This document shows positions 42,100 to 51,874 of a stretch of DNA of 64,000 nt, piece after piece. Position 1 is the first letter of the stretch. Each line of letters opens with the position of its first letter. Origin of the DNA: Lentzea sp033794685 (GTDB lineage Bacteria; Actinomycetota; Actinomycetes; Mycobacteriales; Pseudonocardiaceae). Position numbers and translations under genes: made by a program. A model generated the notes under the pieces. That model saw nothing but the letters and a program-made list of their open reading frames with translations, was not told the origin of the DNA and did not search any database. The stretch lies in assembly GCA_033794685.1 (NCBI GenBank), contig JARAYZ010000003.1; one strand, 5' to 3'.

Positions 42100-43686
42100 T
42101 CAGCGCACGGGCAGCGTGATCGCGGACGGGCGGTCCGGTCCACTGTGGATCGACTGGTTCGCCGCGACCATCGCCGTGGCCGTCGCACGTGGTTCACCGG
42201 TGCCGGGGTTGCGGGCGTAGCGGGGGAAGGCGCCGCTGGAGACCTGCACGCGGATGCGGTGCCCGTGCCGGAAGAGGTACGCCGTCGGCCACAAGCGGAC
42301 GGTGGCGCACTGCGCGTCCTCCGCCGACGTCAGACTCACCAGGCCGTCGCACACGTTCCACGAGCGCCCGTCCGGGTCGACGTCGCACAGCCGGACGTGC
42401 ACGTCGGCGTGCGCGAGGCTGGAGGAGAACCAGATCTCGGCACTGACCTCACCGACGACCTCGACGTCCTGGTCGAGCACGGGTGTGGTGTAGGTGAGCA
42501 CGTCCTGCCGGGCTTCCAGCGCGGTGTTGTCCACGCGGCCGCCGTCCTTCGTCAGGCGCACACCTCCGGCCGCGGGGGTGGGATCGGCCGGGTCGTACCG
42601 GAACGTGTCCACTGAGGACTCTTCGGGCACCGGGCCGAGCGCGCCGTCCGGGCCGAGGTGCAGGCGCGTGGGCGTGTAGCCGGAGGGTGGCCAGGAGTCG
42701 AACGAGCGCCACGCGTCCTCGCCCATCACGTACAACCGGACCGGAGCGCGGTGAGGAGGTTCTTCACCTCGGGCGTGCGCCAGGCCGAACTCCACGGCCT
42801 CGGCGACCGGTGCGGACATGACCTCGGTGTGAGTCCATGGCCCGACGGTCAGCCGCGCGGAGCGGCCGTTGTCCTGCAACACCTGGAAGTCGCGCAACTG
42901 GCCGGGCAGGAAGATGTCGTACCAGCCGCCGATGGAGCTGACCGGCACGGTCACGCCGGCGACCCGGTGGCTGTGGTCGAACCCGTCCCAGCGCGGGGAG
43001 CCGGCGTCGTGGTCGAGCACGTCCTGGATGTACTCGGACCGTGAGCCGAACGCCGCGACGTCCGCGTCCCGCAACGGAAGCGTCCACAGCGCCCGTGCGG
43101 TCTTCCTGTCCTGGAACGTCTTGCCCAGCATCGCCAGCGGGCGTTGCTGGGTGCCGACGAGCACGCCCCACCCGAACGGCGTCTCCAGCGACATGCCGTC
43201 CGGGCGCAGGAACTCCAGCGTGAGGGCCGATTCCGTGACCACCGGGATCATCGCCTTGACCTGGGGCGGCAACCGGTCGGCGACCGCCCACTGCACGTGG
43301 CCGAGGTAGCTCAGTCCGTAGAGCACGATCGCGTCGCTCCACGGTTGCCCCACCAGCCAGTCGAGGGTCGCCAGGCCGTCCTCGCGCTCCTGGCGCATCG
43401 GGTCGAACGTGCCGCCGGAGCCGAACCCGCCGCGGACGCTCTGGATCACCACCTGGTAGCCGCGTTCGGCCAGCGGCCTCGCGATGGCCACGCCGAAGAG
43501 GCGCCGGCCGTACGGGGAGCGGATCAACGCCGTCGGGAGCCCGTCGCCACCGGAGCGCGGCGTCCACCGGTCCGCGAGCAGGTCCACGCCGTCGGGCATC
43601 GGGACGCGCAGATCCCGCTGCACCACGACGTCACGGGTCAGTGGCGGGGAGAGCTTCAGCCCGCGCTGAAGGAGGCGGCTGATCAT
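42100..43686 (-). CDS. CocE/NonD-family hydrolase (X-Pro dipeptidyl-peptidase S15 type)
   Basis: 528 residues from the ATG at 43686, which overlaps the TetR stop by 4 bases. The alpha/beta hydrolase core has the nucleophile Ser in YGLSYLGHVQW, preceded by RGGFGSGG. The C-terminal jelly-roll domain (about 340-528) is typical of CocE/S15 enzymes (LWPTAYLFRHGHRIRVQVSSGAFPRYARNPGTGE). The family cleaves esters such as cocaine or acyl-amide bonds of peptides and antibiotics; the substrate here is unknown. The TetR gene directly upstream likely controls it. Confidence 0.88.
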   Translation of the reverse strand: MISRLLQRGLKLSPPLTRDVVVQRDLRVPMPDGVDLLADRWTPRSGGDGLPTALIRSPYGRRLFGVAIARPLAERGYQVVIQSVRGGFGSGGTFDPMRQEREDGLATLDWLVGQPWSDAIVLYGLSYLGHVQWAVADRLPPQVKAMIPVVTESALTLEFLRPDGMSLETPFGWGVLVGTQQRPLAMLGKTFQDRKTARALWTLPLRDADVAAFGSRSEYIQDVLDHDAGSPRWDGFDHSHRVAGVTVPVSSIGGWYDIFLPGQLRDFQVLQDNGRSARLTVGPWTHTEVMSAPVAEAVEFGLAHARGEEPPHRAPVRLYVMGEDAWRSFDSWPPSGYTPTRLHLGPDGALGPVPEESSVDTFRYDPADPTPAAGGVRLTKDGGRVDNTALEARQDVLTYTTPVLDQDVEVVGEVSAEIWFSSSLAHADVHVRLCDVDPDGRSWNVCDGLVSLTSAEDAQCATVRLWPTAYLFRHGHRIRVQVSSGAFPRYARNPGTGEPRATATAMVAANQSIHSGPDRPSAITLPVR

Positions 43687-44261
43687 CGGAGTTCCAGGAA
43701 CACGGACATCACGCCCATCAGTCGGTCGGTGAACATCTCCGGATCGGGTGCTCCCGCCACCACCCAGGCCGTGACGAACGACCCCGCGCCCCCGGTGACG
43801 AACGCGGCGAGGTCGTCGGCCGCCTGGTCGGAGAGCCTGTCGCGGTGCAGGTGCTCGATGCCCTGGCGGTTGATCGGCAGGAGCAGCCTGATCAGCCCGC
43901 GGTCCAGGGCGTACGCGCACGGCCCTGTCAGCAGGGCGCGGTAGAAGATCTGGTGGTCGGCGAAGTGCCGGGTCAACGAGAGGATCTCGGCCCGCGCGTC
44001 CACCGGCTCCCGCAGGCCGGTGAGACGAGGCAGCAGCTCACGCCGGGCGAGGTCGAGCCCTGCCTCCAGCAGCACCGATTCGAGGTCGCCGAAGTGCTGG
44101 TACACCACGCGACGGCTGACGTCCGCAGTCTCGGCGATCTCGGACACCGTGATCGCCGCCGTGCCCCGTTCGGTGACCAGGTCGATCACGGCCCGCAGCA
44201 CGGCCGCGCGGGTGCGGCGCACCCGGCGGTCGCGTGCGGGCTCGACCTCGTGCAGATCCAT
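43683..44261 (-). CDS. TetR-family transcriptional regulator
   Basis: 192 residues from the ATG at 44261. The N-terminal helix-turn-helix (AVLRAVIDLVTERGTAAITVSEIAETADVSRRVVYQHFGDLESVLLEAG) is canonical. The C-terminal ligand domain is divergent. It is transcribed with the CocE hydrolase, and a perfect palindrome 12 bases upstream of the start is a likely autoregulatory operator. The ligand may be a compound acted on by the hydrolase. Confidence 0.9.
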   Translation of the reverse strand: MDLHEVEPARDRRVRRTRAAVLRAVIDLVTERGTAAITVSEIAETADVSRRVVYQHFGDLESVLLEAGLDLARRELLPRLTGLREPVDARAEILSLTRHFADHQIFYRALLTGPCAYALDRGLIRLLLPINRQGIEHLHRDRLSDQAADDLAAFVTGGAGSFVTAWVVAGAPDPEMFTDRLMGVMSVFLELR

Positions 44262-44272
44262 GCACGAAGTCT

Positions 44273-44286
44273 GTAACAGCTGTTAC
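44273..44286. promoter_or_regulatory. TetR operator palindrome GTAACAGCTGTTAC
   Basis: Perfect 14-bp palindrome 12 bp upstream of the TetR start. A second inverted repeat (TAAGTA ... TACTTA, 44287-44307) adjoins it and overlaps the end of the TerC gene. Confidence 0.6.
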
Positions 44287-44300
44287 TAAGTAGTCAAGTG

Positions 44301-45296
44301 TTACTTATCGTCGTCCCGGTGACCGCGCAGCGAGCCGGGGTGGGCCTTGGCGGACGGGTCGTTGCGGGTCTTGATCAGGCTCGCGACCGTGACGATCACC
44401 AGGATGCCGAGGATGACGCCGAGACTGAGCGGCGTCGGGATCTCGGGCACGCTCGCGGAGATGTCGACGTGCGCCCAGTGCAGGATCAGCTTCACGCCGA
44501 TGAACGCGAGGATGACCGCGAGGCCGGCCGACAGGTACACCAGCCGGTCGAGCAGACCCTTGACGAGGAAGAACAACGCGCGCAGGCCGAGCAGGGCGAA
44601 CGCGTTGGCGGTGAACACGATGTAGGGCTGCTCGGTCACGCCGAACACGGCGGGGATCGAGTCCAGCGCGAACAGCAGGTCGACACCGCCGATCGCGACC
44701 AGGACCACGAACAACGGGGTGGCGAGCCGCTTGCCGTCGACGCGGGTGAAGATCTTGCCGCCGACGTAGTCGTCGGTCACCGGCAGGAGCTTGCGGGCGG
44801 TCTTGACGACGACGTTGTTCTCGACGTCGGGATCCTCGTTGCGATGCCGGAACAGCTGCACGGCGGTGAAGATCAGCAGCAGCCCGAACAGCAGGAACAT
44901 GAACGAGAACAACGACAGCAGCGTGGCGCCGACGGCGATGAAGATGCCGCGCATGATCAGCGCGAGCACGATGCCGAACGTCAGCACCTTGTGCTGGTGC
45001 TCCTCGGGCACGAGGAACGTCGTCATGATGATCACGAAGACGAAGAGGTTGTCGACCGACAGGCTCTTCTCGACGATGTAGCCCGCGAAGTACTCCGCGC
45101 CGAACGTGCCGCCGTGCGCACTGGCGAACCACACGCCGAACCCGATGGCGACGGCGATGTAGAACACCGACCACAGGCCGGCCTCGCGGAAACCGATCCG
45201 GTGCGGCCGCCACGCCGCCAGCACGAGGTCGACCGCCAGCAGCGCGACGATCACCCCGATCGTCACGGCCCACGTCAGTCCGCTGATCTCCAGCAC
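44301..45296 (-). CDS. TerC-family integral membrane protein
   Basis: 331 residues from a GTG at 45296 with GGAGGAG upstream. About nine membrane helices; family acidic motifs are present in membrane segments (YIVEKSLSVDNLFVF and GGVDLLFALDSIPAVFGV). TerC/Alx proteins are linked to Mn2+ or other metal export and tellurite resistance. The tail is charged (GSLRGHRDDDK). No yybP-ykoY-type leader fits in the 65-bp gap upstream. Confidence 0.9.
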   Translation of the reverse strand: MLEISGLTWAVTIGVIVALLAVDLVLAAWRPHRIGFREAGLWSVFYIAVAIGFGVWFASAHGGTFGAEYFAGYIVEKSLSVDNLFVFVIIMTTFLVPEEHQHKVLTFGIVLALIMRGIFIAVGATLLSLFSFMFLLFGLLLIFTAVQLFRHRNEDPDVENNVVVKTARKLLPVTDDYVGGKIFTRVDGKRLATPLFVVLVAIGGVDLLFALDSIPAVFGVTEQPYIVFTANAFALLGLRALFFLVKGLLDRLVYLSAGLAVILAFIGVKLILHWAHVDISASVPEIPTPLSLGVILGILVIVTVASLIKTRNDPSAKAHPGSLRGHRDDDK

Positions 45297-45361
45297 AAGA
45301 ACTCCTCCGACAGCCCGGTCCGTCCGCAGTGGACGTTACCGGGCTGGGGGAGGGAACCCCG

Positions 45362-47662
45362 CTAGGGACTCGTCGTGAACTCCGGTGTCATCACCCGGCC
45401 GAATCCGACCTGCCTCGCCGGTCCGGTCAGCGAGAGCTTCAGCGCCGTGTGGATGTTCGCGCTCGACGTGCCGACGTGCAGCTCGACGTCACCGGCGTCG
45501 ACCTGGCGGCGTCCCGCCCGGCCGGTGTAGGAGGTGAGGTCCGCGTGCAGCCGCGTGGTGACGGTGCGGGTCTGGCCGGGCGCGAGGTCCACCTTCACCG
45601 CGCCGATCAGCGACCGGACGGGCCGCGCGACCTCCGCGACCGGGTCGTGCAGGTAGATCTGGACGACCTCGGTGGCCGGGGAGTCCGTGTCGTTGCGCAG
45701 GACGACGTGCACGGCGCAGGTGCCGTCGGTCGGCCACTCGCGGTCCTCGCACCCCGCCGTCACCCACGAGACCGGCGTGTACGAGAGGCCGTGGCCGAAC
45801 GGGAACAGCGGCGTCGGGTCGACCGTGCTGACCTCGCTGCGGGTGCCGAGGGGAGCGCTGAGGTAGGTCGACGGCTGGGTGGAGCCGGCGCCGGGGAAGC
45901 TGACCGGGAGCCTGCCCGTCGGGTTGACGCGTCCACTCAGGACACCCGCGAGAGCCTCCGCCCCCTCCTGGCCGGGGTAGAAGCCGCAGACGACGGCGGC
46001 GAGGCGGCCGGCCTGCCGGGACAGGTCGTACGGGCGACCCGAGAGCAGCACGAGGACCACCGGCATGCCGGTGTCGAGCACCGCCTCCAGGAGTTCCTCC
46101 TGACGGCCGGGCAGCTTCAGGTCGGCGACGTCGCAGCCCTCCCCGGACGTGCCCTTGCCGAACAGTCCCGCCTGGTCGCCCAGCACCACGACGCAGACCT
46201 CTGCCTGCCGGGCGGCGTCCACCGCCTCGGCGATCTCGTCGTCGGTGCCGCCCACGACGGGGCATCCGCGCGCGAACACGACGTCGTGGTCCTCGCGCAA
46301 CGCCTCCAGCACGGTGGAGACCTCGATGCCCATCTCCGCGTCCGGGTGGTGGACGCCGACGTGCAGCGGGAACGAGTAGCAGCCCATCATCGCGCCCGGC
46401 TCGTCGGCGCGCGGGCCCACGACGGCCAGGCGCTTGCCGGCCAGCGGCAGCACGCCGTCGTTGTGCAGCAACACGATCGAGCGCTCGGCCACCTCGCGGG
46501 CGAGAGCCTGGGACTCGGCGTCGTCGAGGTCGAGGTTCGAGTCGGGCGCGGGGGAGTAGCCGGGGTCGAGCAGCCCCAGGTCGAACTTCTGCGTCAGCAC
46601 GCGGGTCAGCGCCCGGTCGACGAGTGTCATGTCGACCCGGTCGAAGTAGAGGCCTTCGAGCAGCGGCTCGCCGTAGCAGTCCACAGTGGGCAGTTCGACG
46701 TCGATGCCGGCCGCGAGCGCCTGTGCGGCCGCGTCCTCCCGGCCTGCGGCGACACCGTGCAGCTTGTGCAGGAACGCCACCGAGAAGTAGTCGGCTACCA
46801 CGGTCCCGGTGAAGCCGTACTCGTCGCGCAGCAGTTCGGTGAGCATCCGCGGATCCGCCGCGACCGGCACGCCGTCGTTGTCGGAGTAGGAGTTCATCAC
46901 CGACCGGGCACCGGCGTGCAGGGCCATCTCGAACGGCGGCAGGATCACGTCCGCGAGCTCGCGCGGCCCGATCGACACCGGCGCGAGGTTGCGCCCCGCC
47001 CGGGAGGCCGAGTAGCCGGCGAAGTGCTTGAGCGTGGCCACGATCCCCGCGGCCTCGAGGCCCTCGACGTAGGCGGCACCGATCGTGCCGACCAGGTGCG
47101 GGTCCTCGCCGATGGTCTCCTCGACCCGGCCCCACCGCAGGTCGCGCGCCACGTCGAGGACAGGTGCGAGGCCCTGGTGGATCCCGAGCCGCCGCATCGA
47201 GCCGCCGATCTGCTCGGCCATGCGCCGCACCAGGTCCGGCTCGAAGGTCGCGCCCCAGCACAACGGCGACGGGTACACGGTCGCCTGCCACGCGGCCAGC
47301 CCGGTGAGGCACTCCTCGTGCGCCAGCGCGGGAATCCCGAAGCGGCTCGACTCGACGATCTGCCGCTGGGTGCGGGCGAGCGTGCGCGCGCCGACCTCCG
47401 GCGCGATCGGCCGGGTGCCGAAGACGCGGGTGAGCTGGCCGATCCCGTGCTTGGTCAGCTCGTCGAAGTCCTGCGGTGCCACGGCGAACTCGTGCTGGTG
47501 CGGGGCCATCTCGCCGACGGCGTCGATGCCGACCCAGATGCCCTGCAGTTGCACGATCTTCTCCTGCGGCGTCATGCGCGCGACGAGGTCGCGCACACGA
47601 TCGTCCACGGGTGCGTGCGGGTCGCGCCAGACCTCGTCCGGCGCGGTGGCTTCTGTCGTCAC
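45362..47662 (-). CDS. Glycoside hydrolase family 3 beta-glucosidase/xylosidase (probably cytoplasmic)
   Basis: 766 residues with no signal peptide. The N-terminal TIM-barrel has LKHFAGYSAS and the nucleophile Asp291 in TGTVVADYFSV. The second domain (AVVGPRADEPGAMMGCYS, VVVLGDQAGLFGKGTSGEG with the acid/base region) and the FnIII-like C-terminus (LFPFGHGLSYTPV) are typical of full-length GH3. It probably hydrolyses imported xylo-oligosaccharides. It follows the LacI gene by 10 bases in the same direction and lies next to a xylan ABC/xylanase operon. Confidence 0.9.
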   Translation of the reverse strand: MTTEATAPDEVWRDPHAPVDDRVRDLVARMTPQEKIVQLQGIWVGIDAVGEMAPHQHEFAVAPQDFDELTKHGIGQLTRVFGTRPIAPEVGARTLARTQRQIVESSRFGIPALAHEECLTGLAAWQATVYPSPLCWGATFEPDLVRRMAEQIGGSMRRLGIHQGLAPVLDVARDLRWGRVEETIGEDPHLVGTIGAAYVEGLEAAGIVATLKHFAGYSASRAGRNLAPVSIGPRELADVILPPFEMALHAGARSVMNSYSDNDGVPVAADPRMLTELLRDEYGFTGTVVADYFSVAFLHKLHGVAAGREDAAAQALAAGIDVELPTVDCYGEPLLEGLYFDRVDMTLVDRALTRVLTQKFDLGLLDPGYSPAPDSNLDLDDAESQALAREVAERSIVLLHNDGVLPLAGKRLAVVGPRADEPGAMMGCYSFPLHVGVHHPDAEMGIEVSTVLEALREDHDVVFARGCPVVGGTDDEIAEAVDAARQAEVCVVVLGDQAGLFGKGTSGEGCDVADLKLPGRQEELLEAVLDTGMPVVLVLLSGRPYDLSRQAGRLAAVVCGFYPGQEGAEALAGVLSGRVNPTGRLPVSFPGAGSTQPSTYLSAPLGTRSEVSTVDPTPLFPFGHGLSYTPVSWVTAGCEDREWPTDGTCAVHVVLRNDTDSPATEVVQIYLHDPVAEVARPVRSLIGAVKVDLAPGQTRTVTTRLHADLTSYTGRAGRRQVDAGDVELHVGTSSANIHTALKLSLTGPARQVGFGRVMTPEFTTSP

Positions 47663-47672
47663 GAGAACAACC

Positions 47673-48686
47673 TCACGAGGTCAGTGGGCGGGTCGACTGC
47701 CGGACGACCAGTTCGGTGCCCAGGGTGATGTGGGTGTCGGCGGGCTCGTCGCCGTTGATGAGCCGCACCAGCAGTTCGAGGGCGCGGTGGCCCATCTCGC
47801 GGATCGGCTGCTGCACCGTCGTGATCGGCGGGCTGCACAGCGCGGACTCGGGGATGTTGTCGAAGCCGACCACCGAGAGGTCCTCCGGCACGCGCAGGCC
47901 GAGGTCGAGTGCGGCCTCGACGGCCGCGATGGCGGTGGTGTCGTTGGCGGCGAAGATCGCGGTCGGCCGGTCGGAGCCGGTCAGCAGGGCGCGGGCCGAC
48001 GCGGCCGCCACGTCCGCGTCGTAGTCGCCGCGGCGGACCAGGTCCTCGTCGACCGTCACGCCGGCGCTGGCGAGCGCGCCGCGGTAGCCGGTTTCGCGCT
48101 GCTGGGCCGATTTCAGGTCCTCGCGGCCGGTGAGCATCGCGATGCGGCGGTGCCCGAGCGCGAGCAGGTGCTCCGTCGCGAGCCTGCCGCCGTGCAGGTT
48201 GTCGGAGTCGACGGTGGGCAGCGCGGCGCGGCCGGTGTGGGGGTCGACGGCGACCACCGGCGTGCCGGGGATGCCCTCGAGGTCGACGGCGGGGGTGACC
48301 AGCACGGCGCCGTCGACGAGCGTGCCGCTCAACCGCGTGAGGTAGCGCTGTTCCCAGCCGTGCGGATCGCCGGTGCGACCGCCCGCCGAGTACACGACCA
48401 GCTCGAAACCGGTGCCGCGGATGGCATCCGCCGCGCCCTTGAGCAGTTCGGTGCTGAACGGCTCGATGTCGGCGACGAGGATTCCGATGACGTTCGTGCG
48501 GTGGTTGCGCAGGCTCTGCGCGACGAGGCTCGCCTCGTACCCCAGGTCCTTGATCACGGCGGTGACCCGCGCGAACGTGTCGGCGGAGACGCCGTAACGG
48601 TTGTTGAGGACCTTGGAAACGGTGGCTACCGAGACGCCGGCCTGAGCGGCGACGTCCTTGATCGTGACGCGGGAGCGTGGAGGCAC
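47673..48686 (-). CDS. LacI-family regulator of the xylan/xylo-oligosaccharide locus
   Basis: 337 residues from a GTG at 48686. Helix-turn-helix: TIKDVAAQAGVSVATVSKVLNNRYGVSADTFARVTAVI. The ligand domain follows (GILVADIEPFSTELLKGAADAI, GFDNIPESALCSPPITTVQQP). It is divergent from the binding-protein gene at 48809 and precedes the GH3 gene, an organisation like bxlR-bxlEFGA of Streptomyces. A near-palindrome in the divergent gap is a candidate site. Confidence 0.88.
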   Translation of the reverse strand: MPPRSRVTIKDVAAQAGVSVATVSKVLNNRYGVSADTFARVTAVIKDLGYEASLVAQSLRNHRTNVIGILVADIEPFSTELLKGAADAIRGTGFELVVYSAGGRTGDPHGWEQRYLTRLSGTLVDGAVLVTPAVDLEGIPGTPVVAVDPHTGRAALPTVDSDNLHGGRLATEHLLALGHRRIAMLTGREDLKSAQQRETGYRGALASAGVTVDEDLVRRGDYDADVAAASARALLTGSDRPTAIFAANDTTAIAAVEAALDLGLRVPEDLSVVGFDNIPESALCSPPITTVQQPIREMGHRALELLVRLINGDEPADTHITLGTELVVRQSTRPLTS

Positions 48687-48709
48687 CGGGTCAGGCTAGC
48701 CGTGTAAAA

Positions 48710-48723
48710 CGTTATCGACAACG
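48710..48723. promoter_or_regulatory. Candidate operator CGTTATCGACAACG
   Basis: Near-palindrome (one mismatch) midway between the LacI start (48686) and the importer operon start (48809). A TTGACA follows at 48725-48730. Single-mismatch short palindromes are weak evidence alone; position supports it. Confidence 0.45.
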
Positions 48724-48808
48724 ATTGACACGGGACCGGTTCACACGGGAGTCTCTGGCCCCAACACAGGCAGTCCAACCGGCCGACGTCGTCAGGAGTG
48801 GACCCCCA

Positions 48809-50086
48809 ATGCGTTCCAGAAAGCCCCTTGCCCTCTTCGCCGCCGCGGCGTTCGTGCTGGCCGGGTGCGGTGGTGGCGGCGGTGACGCCTCCACGGAAGG
48901 CCCCGTCACGCTCACCTGGTGGCACAACCGCACCACCGAACCGATGAAGTCGAAGTGGCAGCAGATCGCCGACGACTTCCACAAGACCCACCCGAACACC
49001 TCGTTCACGATCGAACCGCTGCAGAACGAGCAGTTCCAGACCAAGGTGCCGCTCGCCCTGCAGGGCAACACCCCGCCCGACCTCTTCCAGCAGTGGGGCG
49101 GCGGTGCGCTCGCCGACCAGCTGAAGTCCGGCAAGATCGCGGACATCACGCAGGCCTCGTCGGGCTGGATCGGCCCGCTGGCCAAGAACGCCGACGGCTG
49201 GAAGGTCGGCGGCAAGCAGTACGGCGCGCCGTACCTGATGCACGCGGTCGGGTTCTGGTACCGCAAGGACGTCTTCGCCTCCGCGGGCATCACCACGCCG
49301 CCGGCCACCATGGACGATCTCAACGCCGCCGTCGCGAAGCTGAAGACCGCGGGCGTCACGCCGATCGCGATCGGCGGCAAGGACCGCTGGCCGGACGCCT
49401 TCTACTGGGCGTACTTCGCGGTGCGCCAGTGCTCGGTCGACACGCTGAAGAAGGCGGTCGAGAAGACCGAGCTCACGGACCCGTGCTTCCTCAAGGCGGG
49501 CGAGAACCTCAAGAGTTTCCTGGACACGAAACCGTTCCAGGACGGGTTCGTCGGGACGCCCGCTCAGCAGGGGGCGGGCAGCTCGGCGGGCCTGGTGGCC
49601 AACGGCAAGGCCGCCATGGAGTTGCAGGGCGACTGGAACCCCGACGTGATGCAGGCGCTCACCGAGGACAAGGAACTCGGCTCGAAGATCGGCTGGTTCC
49701 CGTTCCCGACCGTGCCGGGCGGACAGGGCGATCCGAGCGTGATGGTCGGCGGCGGTGACGGGTTCTCCTGCACCACCCGCGCTGCCAAGGCGTGCGCGGA
49801 GTTCCTCGGCCACCTGGTCGGCGACGACGTGCAGAAGATCCTCGCCGAGACCAACTCCGGTCTGCCGGTGACCCCTGCCGGTGTGGCCGCGCTGAAGAGC
49901 GAACCGCACAAGGCGATCGCCGATGTCATGGGCAAGGCGTCGCACGTGCAGCTCTACTTCGACACCGCGTTCCCGACGAAGGTCGGTCAGGCCCTCAACG
50001 ACGCCATCGCGAACTTCTTCGCGGGGCAGGGCGGGCCCGACACCATCGTCAAGTCGGTGAGTGAAGCGGCTGCCGGGAACAAATGA
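48809..50086 (+). CDS. Sugar ABC transporter substrate-binding lipoprotein (xylo-oligosaccharide type)
   Basis: 425 residues from the ATG at 48809 (AGGAG upstream). Lipobox LAGCGG. Type II binding-protein fold of the extracellular solute-binding family 1: LTWWHNRTTEPMKSKWQQIADDFHKTHPN, TPPDLFQQWGGGALADQL, KQYGAPYLMHAVGFWYRKDVF. First gene of an operon with two permeases, a GH10 xylanase and a GH43 enzyme, so it probably binds xylobiose or longer xylo-oligosaccharides. The BxlE comparison is by context. Confidence 0.88.
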   Translation: MRSRKPLALFAAAAFVLAGCGGGGGDASTEGPVTLTWWHNRTTEPMKSKWQQIADDFHKTHPNTSFTIEPLQNEQFQTKVPLALQGNTPPDLFQQWGGGALADQLKSGKIADITQASSGWIGPLAKNADGWKVGGKQYGAPYLMHAVGFWYRKDVFASAGITTPPATMDDLNAAVAKLKTAGVTPIAIGGKDRWPDAFYWAYFAVRQCSVDTLKKAVEKTELTDPCFLKAGENLKSFLDTKPFQDGFVGTPAQQGAGSSAGLVANGKAAMELQGDWNPDVMQALTEDKELGSKIGWFPFPTVPGGQGDPSVMVGGGDGFSCTTRAAKACAEFLGHLVGDDVQKILAETNSGLPVTPAGVAALKSEPHKAIADVMGKASHVQLYFDTAFPTKVGQALNDAIANFFAGQGGPDTIVKSVSEAAAGNK

Positions 50087-51057
50087 TGAGTGCCGCGATC
50101 ACCACGCGGCCGCCGACCGCCCCCGTGCCGCACGCGCCAGCGGCCGGGGGCACCCGGCGGCGGTCCAGAGTCCGCACCCGCCTCGAGCTCGCGCTCCTGC
50201 TGATCCCGGCACTGCTCCTGTTCACCGGGTTCGTGCTGGTGCCGATCGGTGTCGCGGCGTACTACAGCCTCTTCTCGTGGAACGGCTTCGGCCCGCTCAC
50301 GGACTTCGTCGGGCTCGACAACTACGTCGACGCCTTCTCCGGTGACGTCTTCCAGGGCGCCATCGGGCACAACCTGATCATCGCCACGCTGTCCGTCGTC
50401 GTGCAGCTGCCGTTGAGCATCGGCCTCGCGTTGCTGCTCAACCGGAAACTGCGCGGCCGGACGATCCTGCGGATGGTGGTCTTCGCGCCGTACGTGCTGT
50501 CGGAGGCCGTGACCGCGGTCATCTGGTTGCTCATGTTGCAGCCGGGCGGGTTCATCGACGAGATCCTGCGCGCGGTCGGCCTCGGCGGACTGGTGCAGCT
50601 GTGGCTCGCCGACCCGTCGATCGTGCTCTACACGCTCTTCGTGGTGATCACGTGGAAGTACATCGGGTTCGGCGTGATCCTCCTGCTGGCCGGCCTGCAG
50701 GGTGTTCCGCCCGAGCTGCGGGAAGCCGCCGCACTGGACGGCGCGAGCGCCTGGCAGACCACCCGGCACGTCGTGCTCCCGTTGCTGGGGCCGACGATCA
50801 GGATCTGGGTGTTCCTGTCGGTGATCGGGTCGCTGCAGCTCTTCGACCTGGTCTGGATCATGACGCTCGGCGGTCCCGCCAACGCGTCCTCGACCATGGC
50901 GACCTACCTGGTCGACCACGGCTTCAAGCGGTACGAGTTCGGCTTCGGCAGCGCGGTCGCGGTGATCCTCTTCATCATCTGCTTCGTGTTCGCGTTGTTC
51001 TACCAGCGGTTCGCGTTGCGCCGTGACACCGCCGGCGCGATGACGGGAGTGCGCTGA
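50083..51057 (+). CDS. Sugar ABC transporter permease (first, MalF/MsmF type)
   Basis: 324 residues; the ATG at 50083 overlaps the previous stop, and a second ATG follows directly. Six membrane helices with the binding-protein-dependent permease motif in EAAALDGASAWQTTRHVVLPLLGPTI (EAA loop). It pairs with the next permease. The ATPase is absent from the operon, as is usual in actinomycetes where a shared MsiK-like ATPase serves many importers. Confidence 0.9.
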   Translation: MMSAAITTRPPTAPVPHAPAAGGTRRRSRVRTRLELALLLIPALLLFTGFVLVPIGVAAYYSLFSWNGFGPLTDFVGLDNYVDAFSGDVFQGAIGHNLIIATLSVVVQLPLSIGLALLLNRKLRGRTILRMVVFAPYVLSEAVTAVIWLLMLQPGGFIDEILRAVGLGGLVQLWLADPSIVLYTLFVVITWKYIGFGVILLLAGLQGVPPELREAAALDGASAWQTTRHVVLPLLGPTIRIWVFLSVIGSLQLFDLVWIMTLGGPANASSTMATYLVDHGFKRYEFGFGSAVAVILFIICFVFALFYQRFALRRDTAGAMTGVR

Positions 51058-51058
51058 G

Positions 51059-51874
51059 ATGGCACGTCGCAACATGATCGGCTATCTCGCCGCGTTCGCC
51101 GTCATCGGCATGACGGTGGTACCGCTGCTGTTCGTGATCCTGGGCGGGTTCCGCACCACGGCGCAGATCAACACGGCGCCGGCCGGCCTGCCCGGACCGT
51201 TCGTGTGGGACAACTACGCCGAGGTGGTGACGTCTCCGCAGTTCTGGCGGCTGCTCGGCAACAGCGCGCTGATCGCCGTGATCGCGACGACTCTCGCGGT
51301 CGTGCTCGGGTCGATGGCGGCGTTCGCGTTGTCCCGGTACGCCTTCAAGGGCCGTGAGGCGTTCTACACGTTGTTCACGCTCGGCCTGCTGTTCCCGCTC
51401 GGCGTGGCGACGCTGCCGCTGTACCTGTGGCTGCGTCAGCTGGGGCTGTTGGAGAACCCGCTCGGCGTCGCGATTCCCGAGGCGGCGTTCTCGCTGCCGG
51501 TCACGATCGTGATCCTGCGGCCGTTCATGCACGCCATCCCCGGTGAGCTGGAGGACGCCGCGTTGCTCGACGGCGCGGCGAAGCTCGGCTTCTTCTGGCG
51601 GATCCTGCTGCCGCTCTCGCGTCCGGCGCTGATCACGGTGTCGGTGCTCGCGTTCGTCACCAGCTGGAACTTCTACCTGTTGCCGTTGCTGGTGTTCAAC
51701 GACTCCACGAACTTCACGCTCCCGCTCGGCGTGGCGATGTTCCAGTCCGAGCACACCCAGGACACCGCGAAGGTGCTCGCCTTCACCGCGCTGTCCATGA
51801 TCCCCGCGCTCACGTTCTTCGTCCTCGCCGAACGCCGCATGGTCGGCGGTCTGACCGGCTCAGTGAAGGGATGA
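51059..51874 (+). CDS. Sugar ABC transporter permease (second, MalG/MsmG type)
   Basis: 271 residues beginning MARRNMIGYLAAFAVIG. Six membrane helices and the EAA loop DAALLDGAAKLGFFWRILLPLSRPA. The start follows the first permease stop by one base. Its own stop overlaps the xylanase start by 4 bases (ATGA), tying transport to xylan hydrolysis. Confidence 0.9.
   Translation: MARRNMIGYLAAFAVIGMTVVPLLFVILGGFRTTAQINTAPAGLPGPFVWDNYAEVVTSPQFWRLLGNSALIAVIATTLAVVLGSMAAFALSRYAFKGREAFYTLFTLGLLFPLGVATLPLYLWLRQLGLLENPLGVAIPEAAFSLPVTIVILRPFMHAIPGELEDAALLDGAAKLGFFWRILLPLSRPALITVSVLAFVTSWNFYLLPLLVFNDSTNFTLPLGVAMFQSEHTQDTAKVLAFTALSMIPALTFFVLAERRMVGGLTGSVKG

Noticed and set aside
45297..45361. Mn2+ riboswitch (yybP-ykoY type) before the TerC gene
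   Set aside because: The 65-bp gap is too short and lacks the expected paired elements.
45329..47728. 799-codon rightward frame across the GH3 gene
   Set aside because: Antisense shadow of a protein with intact GH3 motifs.
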